Assembly (NCBI GenBank): GCA_002118135.1
Contig: BDIU01000416.1
Coordinates: forward strand, 124,001-188,000
Source: Trebouxia sp. TZW2008
Taxonomy: Eukaryota > Chlorophyta > Trebouxiophyceae > Trebouxiales > Trebouxiaceae
Direction: 5' to 3'
DNA length: 64,000 bases
Shown here: positions 35,101 through 47,100 of the stretch, piece after piece
Layout of the letters: each line of letters starts with the position of its first letter
Position numbering within the stretch: the stretch's first letter is position 1
The notes under the pieces: model-generated
The model's database searches: none
Told to the model about the DNA's origin: nothing
Seen by the model: the letters and a program-made list of their open reading frames with translations, nothing else
Position numbers and translations under genes: made by a program

Positions 35101-38100
35101 ATACAGGCTATCAGCAACAGTTGAGCGCTGTTGAAAGGCAATTTAGCTCACCTTGAACAGAGACAGAATGAGGGAATGACCGGCTTTTCCTTCCTTGACA
35201 AAGCTGCTGACACCTGCAAGCGGCGCTTACCGCATCAGGCAATAGGCCCCTTCTGGGATCGATCCCATTGTGACAGATGTATATTGCTTGGCATCTTTTG
35301 AACATGCACATATCAAGTTTGGGATAGCACAGGACCAAAATGGTTGGAGGCAGTTGACTGCTCCTGTATGTACCCAGATGGGCCTGCTGAGCTTGTCTAG
35401 CACGCGCTATGAATTGATGGTATGGACTGTGACAGCCAACAGGGCAGGCTACTTTGTGAAAATTCTTTGCCTTGCCATTACAGCATTCAGCGGGGCTCAG
35501 TAAAAATCCCGCTGATGACATGAGGGCTGGACGGCACCATGCTCAAGCCTGAGGCAAGAATTAGCAGAAATGCAACGGTTGGCAGAGGGGTGCAGACACG
35601 GGAAGGGGGCGGCGGCGGTGAGGGGGCGGACCAAGGGGGGAGGAAGGGGGGGATCATTTGCAGCTGTAAGTGCAGCTCTACGTCAAGATTGGATCTGATG
35701 TCAAAGAGCAATTGGGAATGAAAACAGAGAGCATGTAGGAATGACAGCAAAGAGCATTCAGCAAAGGGCATATAGCGATGTCACCTGCTACAGATCTATG
35801 ACCAGTGCTCAGAGATGCTGCCACTGTTGCGTCAGTGAGACCCACAGCCAAGCCAATGTCAGCAGCTCTCAAAGCTGCCAAGTCATTTGCTACAGATCTA
35901 TGATTGGTGAGACACATCAAACAACAGACTGCAGACGCAGCATGAGAGCAAGTCACAAAGGGCACAACCCATCTGCCACAGATCCATGAGCAGTGCTCAG
36001 AAATGCTGCCACTGTTGCGTCAGTGAGACCCACAGCCAAGCCGATGTCAGCAGCTCTGAGAGCTGTGAAGTCATTTGCCACAGATCTATGTTGGTAAGAC
36101 GCGTGTGATCAGAACTAAGGACAGAACACACAAGTTACCTGCTACAGATTTAAGGCCAGTGCTCAGAGATGCTGCCACTGTTGCGTCAGTGAGACCCACA
36201 GCCAAGCCAATGCAGCAGCTTTGAGAGCTGCTGAGTCATTTGCTACAGAGCTATGTTGGTGAGGTGCAAGTGAGAAACACTGACAACAGAAGGCATAAAG
36301 TTACCTGCCACAGATCTATGGCTGGTGCTGAGGGATGCTGCCACTGTTGCATCAGTGAGACCCACAGCATAGCCAATGTCAGCAGCCCTCAAAGCTGCCA
36401 AGTCATTGATGCCATCGCCACAGAACATGACCATGTGGCCCAGGCCCTGCACAGTCTCACAGACATGAGAACATGAACTATGATTCTTCCACATAGCTGA
36501 CCTGATGGGGTGTGGGGGTCTATCTGGTGACCATACATCTTGCTTTTGACACCATTTGCTGTATGTGCATCAACAATCTTTGCTGCTGCAGATGATACAA
36601 GCATGAAGTGGAAGACCATGCATTTGCGCAATCACAAGCCCAAATCAGTCAATGCAGGAGTGAGCGTTGTTTTTGCACCTGTATGTGGCGGGGACGGCCA
36701 TAGTTCATCTGGTGCAGGCCTCGCACACTCAACAGATCCATGACTTGACCCTTCTGATGGGGCTTCATTCGTGCAAACACCACTGAGTTGCGCATCACAC
36801 ACTCCAGGACAGACAAGTCTGAAGCCTGTAGCATCTGCTGGAATGCATCGCCTGTCACTGCACACTGAGCCTGTCCGGATGTCAGTGCCGTCAGGGCTTC
36901 AATCCGCCCCAGGGCCGCCCCCCCTAGACCCCTGACAAAGGTCAGGGGCCCTTGTGACACATACGATGGTGCATGTGATGTAGACCGCAACAGGTCGAAT
37001 GACACCTTGTGTTTGGCTGTACTTGGTGATGGTAGGCATAATAACGTATCCTGTCTTGGGTTCTTCCCAAGTCCTTGCGAGTCATGTGCAGGTATCCCCT
37101 GGGCAGGCGTGTGACTGAGGGGATTAGTCACAGATGCTGAAGAAGAGGGTTGCCTGGGTCCATCAGCAGTCATCAAAGGAGTGGGCACAGGAGTGAGGGC
37201 CTTAGTCACAGAGGCTGAAGACGAGGGGCGCCCTGGTCCTACAGCATTTGTCACATGGGCAGCAGGGGCTTTGTTGGCAGAACTGACTGTATTGGGCAGA
37301 ACTGAAGACGAAGAAGCTAGCAACTGATCAGAAGGCACTTCGTAATCTGAAGCAGAGCCAGCTGTCGAGGCACTCTTAGCTGACTCAAAAGACTGGCGCA
37401 GCTGAGCTGAGTAATCTGACTCAAATGATTGACGCTGCTGAGCTGACTCAGGAAGCTGAGTCTCATGTGCCGTACGCTGCATGGGCGTCGCATTTGGCGC
37501 TTGGCTGGGTTTTGCATCAATGATTATGACTTCATGGCTATCTGACAGCATGCCCACATCCTTGGCAACTGCAATTGCTGTGTGCTGGTAGTCGCCTGTG
37601 ATCATCATTGTCCTGATGCCACCCCTGCAGCAGCAGCAACAGCAGTCGCAGATACATTCAACAACTCACATAGCAGCAATCTCCGTTGAATACAAATAGC
37701 TTGACTAGAAGCCTGTATCTCTTGTGATTTTGGTACATCTCCATTGAACACAAAAAGCTTGACTAGAAGCCTGTGACCCTGACACATCCTCTGCAACAGC
37801 AGCAACAGCAATGAGACATCTGCCCAAATGCTCAGGCGGTACCAGCTCTACATACATTCAAAGATGCAGGCTGCAGCAAGCACTGGTCAGTTCAACACTC
37901 AGACATCCTTTGCAACTGCAATGGCTGTGCGATGATAGTCGCCTGTCATCATCATTGTTCTGATGCCTCCTCTGCTGCATCAGCAGCAACAGCAGTCACA
38001 GATGCATTCAGAATCCCACATAGCAGCAGTATCCATTGAGTATAAATAGCTTGACTAAAAGCCTGTGATCATTGTGATCCTCACATATGCTCTGCAGAAG

Positions 38101-41100
38101 CAGTGACAGCGGTCAGAGATGTGCCCAAATCCTCAGGCTGCGACACTCACAGGTAGAGCAAAAGCTGTAGAATGCAGCAGTTGTTGGTCACTTGGAGACT
38201 CAGGCGTCCTTGGCAACTGCAATGGCTGTGTGTTGGTAGTTGCCTGTGATCATCATTGTCTCTGATGCCACCCCTACAGCAGTGGAAACAACAATCATGG
38301 GATGCACCCCAAACCTTCAACAGCAGCAATAACAGCTGCATCACAAAGGCTCAAGCATCAGCACCAACAGCACTAACAGGTGCTTCCCAAAACTCCAAAC
38401 AATAGCAATGACCAGTGCACCCAAAGATGCAGACAACAGCAGCCAAAAACGGGCGTCAGGCAACAGCACTCACCGGGACTAAAGCATACAGCATCACTTA
38501 GCACATGCCTGGCAGCGCAGCTTGACCACATGCTAAAGCACTGCTAGCACGGTCACGATGGCACCAAAATCTCAGCAGCTCATTGTGAAATGCATGCGTC
38601 AAGGTGATGCCTTCATACTGTTTGCAGTATCCATGTTGTACATGCAGTGGCAAAAGGACAGTGCTGATGACTGGCAACTACCATCACATGATGACGCCTC
38701 ACAATAGGGACCACGCCGAAGCAGTCTCAGCTTACTCATTCTGCAGCTCTGAGACTGTCGCCTTTGAGTCATGCCGCACATGATTAGTCAGCACCAGTAT
38801 GGCCAGAAGCTCTAAGTGCTTTGCCTGGCTCTCGATCTGGGTGGGTGACATGCGTTGGAGATTCAGATTCCTGACCCCTGGGATGACCCCCACTGCAACT
38901 GCCATCAGCCTAAAGCTTTGACTACTGTAGTCATCAATCACCTGTACACAATGAAGAAGAAGAATCATGCCAACCTGGTGGGGGAAAATGGGATGGAGAG
39001 TCAAATTACTGACCCCTGCCATCAGGCGAAAGCTCTGGCTGCTGTAGTCATCAATCACCTGCACACAAAGGAAAAGAAAAACCCTGTAGTCACTGCTTGC
39101 AATATTGACTGCAGCTATGTGTGTTGAACAAGGAGGAGAGCAATGCTTTGGAACAAAACACAAGAGAAACTTCAGAAGCTTTGTGTGCTGAGTATTTGAG
39201 GTTACCTTTTCACAAAAAAGCAAAACATCAGGCAGCTTGTTATTTTGAGAAAGTGAAGGTCAATGTTGTACAACACATTCTGTACAAACACGCTTGGTGG
39301 CCAACCTCACCTTGTCGAAATCTGCTGGCAGGGAAGTTGGCAACACCAGGCTCTTTATGACCCCTGGTGCTCCTCTGAGGAAGAGGAGTGCGGTGCCGGC
39401 AGCAGCATCATCTGAGCGGACCACAACTCCTGATCTTAGCGTCTGTGAGCTGAACTCAATGACTCTGAGGATGCGCAACACTGCCATCTTTGAGTCAGAT
39501 TGAGCATCAGGCTTGCGAGGCATGACTACAGTGTCTCGATCCTGCATGCGCATACGCACAGAGGCTTAAGCATGAAGGATGGTTTTCGGTGTGTGTCAGC
39601 TGAAGTCTAGAGCTCAGAGTCTGTGAGCTGAACTCAATGACTCTGGGAATGCAAAGCTGCCATCTTTGAATCGGATTGCGCATCTGGCTTGCGTGGCATG
39701 AACGCAGTGACTCGATCCCATACGCATGCACGCTGTTTGTCATGGCGTGACTTGAGTAAATCGCACTATGGTGGTTGAGGGGATATGGAGCAGCGCCTGT
39801 TCAAGGCTGTGGGAGCGCGCTTCCAGGCAAGGCATGCTTTTCCACTATGATAGCAGACAGACAGGATGCCAGACTGGATGTCTCAACAGAGGCTGTAAGT
39901 CAATGCCGACGCCCAATGTATTAGCAAGCACAAGTCAAGGATCTCGGGTCAGGCACTTCAGCAGTGCTCAATCTGCTCAGCATGCATTCTTCTTGTCAAG
40001 CAGATTGGCCTGCAACCTGACCCTCAACAGACTACTGCAGCAGCATGCCTTGCCTTGAAGCGTGCTTCCACAGACTTGAACAGGCGCTGCTCCATCTCCT
40101 CTCCGACCACCATAGTGCGATTCACCCAAGTCAAGCCATGACACACCGCCACTGCCTGCTTGAGCCTGTTGCTCCAGCGTGTTGTAATCTGCTGTAGCGG
40201 CTCAAAGCTGCCGTCCTTCACTGGAACTGCCCCATGCCACTCTGCCTGTGAGCAGCAAGACAAATGCTTGAGATCAGCATCGTATAGCTGTCAAGTCCTG
40301 GCATACAGCAACTGCCTGGTTTAGTCTGTTGCTCCAGCGCGTGGTGATCTGCTGCAGCGGCTCAAAGCTGCCCTCCTTCACTGGAAGTGCCCCATGCCAC
40401 TCTGCCTGTGGGCAACATCACATGTGTGTTGAAGTTCATGCAACCCCCAGCAGGAGGTATGCAGACAAGAGTTGCACGACTGTCAAGCTGTGACACACTG
40501 CTACTGCCTGCTTGAGCCGGTTGCTCCAGCGCGTGATGATCTGCTGCAGCGGCTCAAAGCTGCCCTCCTTCACTGGAAGTGCCCCATGCCACTCTGCCTG
40601 TGGGCAACATCACACGTGTGTTGAAGTTCATGCAACCCCCAGCAGGAGGTATGCAGACAAGAGTTGCACGACTGTCAAGCTGTGACACACTGCTGCTGCC
40701 TGCTTGAGCCTGTTGCTCCAGCGTGTGGTGATTTGCTGCAGCGGCTCAGAGCTGCCATCCTCCACTGGCACTGCCCCATGCCAGTCTGCCTGTACAGCAC
40801 GTATGGGTCGCACTTACAAGATCTAGGGTAAACCTGCTGTGATTTAGCAGATTTGATACCGTATTTCATGGACCTGCATTGGATTTGTGTCGATGCTGCA
40901 GCGGCTCAGAACTGCCCTGATGCACTGGCACAGCCCCATGCCATTCTGCCTGTAAGGAACACCTTGTTGCAGTTCGCAGAGCTTCTTTAGACCTTAAGTG
41001 TCACAGCTATGCTGATGCTGCAATGGCAAAGGCCATGCCACTCTGCCTGTGAGCAGCACTGCATGTCTGCTGCAGTGCACAGGATCAGTAGCCTCAGCTT

Positions 41101-44100
41101 CGATCAATCTTTTGAGGCAGCAATCAGTACATGCTTCAAGGGCACAGCCTTATGCCACTGTGCCTGCCAGCAGCACCACACATGTAAGGCTCATGAAGTC
41201 ATGGGCAGGGGCATTGAGCTTCAACATGACGTTGTCAGCATACATCTGAGATCACACAATGGCAGACAGAATAATGCGGGCAAATACCTGCTGGCAGTGT
41301 TTTTGCTGGCTTGTACCAACTGCGCGGCACAAAGTCCTCATGAACATGTTATGGGCTGCGTAATCTGTAATGCCACGTGGCTCAGAATCAGTTCAAGCAG
41401 GTGCGGTCTAGCCATGCCTACCATTGAGCCAGTCAAAGTCCCAGTCTTGTCAAAGCAAATTACTTCTGTGGCTGCTGCGCATTTCAGAACCTCCGGAAAC
41501 ATCAGTTTGATGCCCTTCTTGCTGAGTCTGACTGTCACTGCGAAGCCGCACACGAGCATGAGCCCAGGGATGGCAGGGGGGGCAGCGTGGACGAGCGTGT
41601 CCAGAACACGATGAGCAATCTGTCTGGGCGTCTGTGCGAAGCGGTGGGCCCGCATGATGTAGGGAATCAGGATCAGCAGCTGCAGGATCAGGGAGAAGAA
41701 GTATAGGCGCATCACGTCCTGCACCATGACAGCAAGCTGAATGCAAGCATGAATCTTTGCACAAATGTCACTGCAAAAGCAACCCTCAAGCCTGTCACAT
41801 GTACAGCAAGCATGCTTGTTGCAGCAGCTTGCACACAGTTGGTACTTTAGTCGCATCGACTACATAATGGGTGCGCTTACTGCTTCGAAAAGCTCCTTTT
41901 CTTGCACAGCAGAAACAGGTGATGAACGCACACTTTCAGGAAAGAGTCAGTGCAGACGCAATTCTTACCGCTTCAAAGGGCTCTTTCTCTTGAACAGCTG
42001 CAACAGGGGCAATGAGCTGCCTGACCATGCTGCCCATGGTGGTGTCCAGCTTCACCCTGACTACCATTGCCAGCACTTCTTCTTCAGGGTCCTCCGCATT
42101 CCACACCTGCCCCACATTGTACAGACTTTGCTTGGATGTCTTTGCTGTTTACAGTAGCCTGAGTGATGGATGTTTGAACCCCTTTGCTGTCAACATTAGC
42201 CTGAGTAATGGCCAATGGTGTGCAAGCAGGATGGATGCTGTTCAAACCCACTGAAAGCTACAGAAACAACGATGAGTAAAGCGCCAGCATTAGCTTATGA
42301 GCAGCAAGTAGAAACAGGACCACAGGAAGCGCAAACAGGAGCTCCAACCTGCTTGAAAACAGAGCAGCAGCCGCAGACAGCATCAAGAGGAAGGCCGAGA
42401 AAGAGCCAAGAGAGGGTCTGACCTGTCTGACCACAGTGCCAGCAAAGATGGTGCACTCATGGTAGCTGTCTGGGTGATAGGCCAACCCCTCATCCACTAC
42501 ATAGGCAGACTTGCGCACCTGAGCTGCCTGCAAAGGCAAAGCATGATCAAATGTTTTGGCTAGTGTCATGATCAATCTTTTTGTAGCTGTCGAGGTGGTA
42601 AGCCAAGCCCTCGTCCACTACATAGGCGGACTTACATGCATGGGCTGCCTGCACATGCAAAATGCCCTTTTTAAGAACCATGCTAATGTCACACTTGCAT
42701 GTTACAGCGATACCATGCAGGTCAAAGCAACAAACTCATGGTAGCTGTCATGTCAGGCCGACTCCTCGTCCACTTTGTAGGCGGACTTGCGCATCTGAGC
42801 TGCCAGCACGGACGATACAATATGGTGATTGCCCAACCTGTTGGGATTCATGTTGGCTGGCTGAGTGGTAGGCCAAACCCTGATGGACAGGCCAAGCCCT
42901 ACGTGGTCAAAAGCAGCCTTGCAACAGGAAGAAGCCAAAGGAGAAGAAGTGAATGAAAAGGCGGAAGAAGAGAAGCAGCACACCTCCCAGACAGCATGGA
43001 GACTTGCACAAGGCAACTGCCTTGAAGCATCACCATGTCACGCAAGTAGCTTTCCCTCTCTGAACCTCAATAACATCTCCCGGCATAAGCTGACAAGCAG
43101 AAGCCACATTGCAAGTTGAAGAAGAAGAATACGGCCAAGATGCAGAAAAAGAGGAGTGTGCCTCCCCAGAAAGCATAGACTCTTGCACAAGGCAGCTGCC
43201 TTGCAGCATCACCATATCACATGTTGCTTTCCCTCTCCAAACCACAATGATGTCTCCAGGCACAAGCTGTTGGGCAGAAGCAGCCTTACCAGATACACAA
43301 GAAGAAGAGGAATAGGGCCAAGCTGCAGAAGAAGAGGAGTGCACCTCTCCAGACAGCATAGACTCTTCCGCAAGACAACTGCCTTGAACCATCACCATGT
43401 CACAGGTCGCTTTCCTTCTTCGCCCCACAATGACGTCTCCAGGCACCAGTTTATGGGCAGAAGCAGCATTGCAAGATATACAAGAAGAAGAGGAATAGGG
43501 CCCCGATACAGAAGAAGAGGAGCGTACCTCTCCAGACAGCATAGACTCTTCCACAAGGCAGCTGCCTTGCAGCATCACCATGTCACACATCGCTTTCCCT
43601 CTCAGAACCACAATGACATTTCCAGGCACCAGTTGATGAGCAGAAGCAGCCTTGTGAGAAGCAGCAGAAGAACAGGGCCAAGTGCATAAAAAGAAGAGGA
43701 GCTCATTCCCGCAGACAGCATGAATTCTTCCACAAGGCAGCTGCCTTGCAGCATCCCCATGTCACAAGTCGCTTTCCCTCTTCGCACCACAATGACGTCA
43801 CCAGGCACCAGTTGATGGGCAAAAGCAGCCTTGCAAAGAGGAAAGAAGGAAAAGAAGAAGAAGAAGGGTGCCATGACGCAGAAGAAGAGGAGCGTACCTC
43901 CCCAGACAGCATGGATTCTTCCACAAGGCAGCTGCCTTGCAGCATCACCATGTCACACGTCGCTTTCCCTCTCCAAACCACAATGACGTTTCCAGGCACC
44001 AGTTGATGAGCAGAAGCAGCCTTGTGAGAAGCAGCAGACGAACAGGGCCAAGTGCATAAGAAGAAGAGGAGCTCACTCCCCAGACGGCATGAACTCTTCC

Positions 44101-47100
44101 ACAAGGCAGCTGCCTTGCAGCATCCGCATGTCGCAAGTCGCTTTCCCTCTCTGAACGGCCACAATGTCTCCAGGCAAAAACAACCTCACAAGAAGCAGAA
44201 GAAGAGCACAGTCAAAATGCAGATGAAGAGCAGCGTACCTCTCCAGACAGCATAGACTCTTGCACACGGCAGCTGCCATGCAGCATCACCATATCACATC
44301 TTGCTTTACCTCTCCAAACCACAACAACGTCTCCAGGCACCAGTTTACGGGCAGAAGCAGCCTTACAAGATGTACAAGAAGAAGAGAAATAGGGCCAAGA
44401 TACAGAAGAAGAGGAGCGTACCTCTCCAGACAGCATAGACTCTTCCACAAGGCAGCTGCCTTGCAGCATCACCATATCACATGTCGCTTTCCCTCTGCGA
44501 ACCACAATGACGTCTCCAGGCACCAGTTGATGAGCAGAGGCTGCTCTCACCCACCCCCTTTGCACGATGGGTACCATGTGTTTCTGATTCACCAAACTAA
44601 CCAGCCTGCTGTGCTGGTCACTCAGTGCAGCAGTCAAGACACCAACTGCCGTCATGGAAACGAGGTTGAGGACTATTGCATAGGCATAGTAGCCGCGGTA
44701 CAGAAGGTAGGCAAGCTCGGTCAACTGCAGGCATTGCATCGCAGCTGTCAGTGACATGCGACGTGACAAGGACTTCAGATTTTTGCAATGTCACACATGG
44801 GTGGTAAGTGCAATCAAGCCAGCAACTGCCATCATGGAAATGAACTGCGGCACTCTTGTGTAAGCACAGTAGCTGCGTTTCAGGAGGCACACGGTCTCTG
44901 TGACCTCACAAGCGTCAGTTGTATGCAATGTGACAGTAAAGTAGTACTGACGCAGATGTCAGTTGCATGAAGGACAGCACAGGTGTCAAGCACAATCAAG
45001 CCAACAAATCGCGCCAAATAATGTTGAGCACAATGGCAGTTGCATCTTGCGCCTATATGGCAAAAATCGTGGGCACGGCATGTCTTATGGCTGCTGTCTT
45101 GACCCGGAAAGCCACTACTTAATGTTATACACAAACTTGCTTGTATTTTGGATGTGTCACTGATGCCCAACCATGAATCAGTGCAATGAATCTGGTGTTG
45201 AAACGCACCTGGATGGCAAAGATAGTGGGCAGGGCGTGTCTGATGGCTGCCGCCATGACCTGATCCCGCTGAAACAGCCACTTCTTGATGCCATACACAG
45301 GCTTTCTTATATATTGGACATGTCGCAGATGCCAAATCATGTGCAACAAGACTTGAATTAGAACAAACCTGGATGGTAAAGATAGTGGGCAGGGCGTGTC
45401 TGATGGCTGCCGCCATGACCTGATCCCGCTAAAACAGCCACTTCTTGATGCCATACACAGGCTTTCTTATATGTTGGACATGTCGCAGATGCCAAATCAT
45501 GTGCAACAAGATTTGAATTAGGACAAACCTGGATGGTACAGATAGTAGGCAGGGCATGTCTGATGGCTGCCGCCATGACCTGATCCCGCTGGCACAGCCA
45601 CTTCTTGATGCTATACATAGGCTTGCTTGCGTTTTGCACATGTCACTGATACCCAATTGTGTACAAGGAGACCCAAACTAGTCAGACCTGGATGGCAAAA
45701 ATAGTGGGCAGGGCGTGTCTGATGGCTGCTGCCATGACCTGATCCCGCCGGAACAGCCACTTCTTGTTGCCATACAGTTGCACCATGTTCAGCCTGTTGT
45801 GCGCATGCTTGCTGTTGAACTGCTTCCAATCAGCACCTGCAGAATTGTATTAGTGTGTCAGGCTGTGGACCCATTGTTGGACAATTGCAGCATCTTTGGC
45901 TGGTTGTGGGCATGCTTGCTGGGGAACAAGTTGCAATCAGCACCCGGACAGCCACCAAAAGCTGATACACGAGGCTGTGCAGTTGTTGCCATACAGCTGC
46001 ACCATGTTCAGCCAGTTGTGGGCATGCTTGCAGTTGAACTGCTACCAGTCAGTGCCTGCACCGCACTGAAATTTCTGCTATACAGCTGCACCATGTGCAG
46101 CTATCTGTGGGCATGCCTGACATTGGTTGACTTGCGTTCATCGCTGCTGCACAGTATTGTTCCCATATCGATCATGTATCAGGTCACACAGCTGTTGCCG
46201 TACAGCTGCACCAAGTTTGGTCGATCATGGACATGCTGACTGTTGCTTTGCTCACGTTCAGCATTTCTCCCGCACACAATGCATTGCTGTAAAGCCGCAT
46301 TATGTCCGACTGCAGGATGCTTGTGGATGGCGTCTACCAAGCCAGTCCATGCAATGCATTAAGCTAGCCTCCCTTGGCATCATGCGGTATCCATATGATC
46401 CAAAAGTTGGCTCAAGGGTCCTGACATGGACTTTGTCTGCCTCTTTGATTGCTTTTCCATAGCACATAGATTGCTGCAACCTCCGGATGATATCAATCAA
46501 GCTCTTGTTGCGCAAAAGGCTGATGCTTTGATGCCCCACTCATTGATGACATTGCTCGCATGCCTCTTGCTGCGAGCTTTGAGCCCAAAAGAAATTTACT
46601 CACCTTGGCTGATTGCCAATAGAGAGTCCAGCGCTCTGCAGATGAGGTCTGGGATCTGTGCTGGTACTGCTGGGATGGCCTCAAACTTGTCGTGCTCAGG
46701 GCAGTAGGCGTACTGCCTGAGGAAGAGCTTGAAGATGCGCAGCTTGGGCCGTGTTGCTGCTCCAGCGTCAGGAGTCTGCAACAGCTGTGAAAAGTTTACT
46801 TGAATCCATGATGCAAAACAGTATGTCAGCCAAACTGGCAAACAACCAGCAGAGGGTTGAATTTTCCAAACAACTTTCCTAGCTACAACAAGTTATCACA
46901 AGCATAGAGATCCGCAACAGTCCGTGATGGTCTTGGCGTAGCAAGCCGTGATACCTTTTGCAAAGCAGGCATGTCAGCTTGCTATTCATTCGTCAAATTC
47001 TCAGCCCCCCATCCTTGTGCATGGTTCGCCATTGGGGTAAGGCCTTGCCGCACTTCCTCCACCCCAACCCCTCCCCCATCCACCATGGATACTTTTGGAC

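Noticed and set aside
43010..44560. Regularly spaced array considered as a CRISPR or satellite
   Set aside because: Units encode a P-type ATPase actuator loop and carry splice sites; the organism is a eukaryote.
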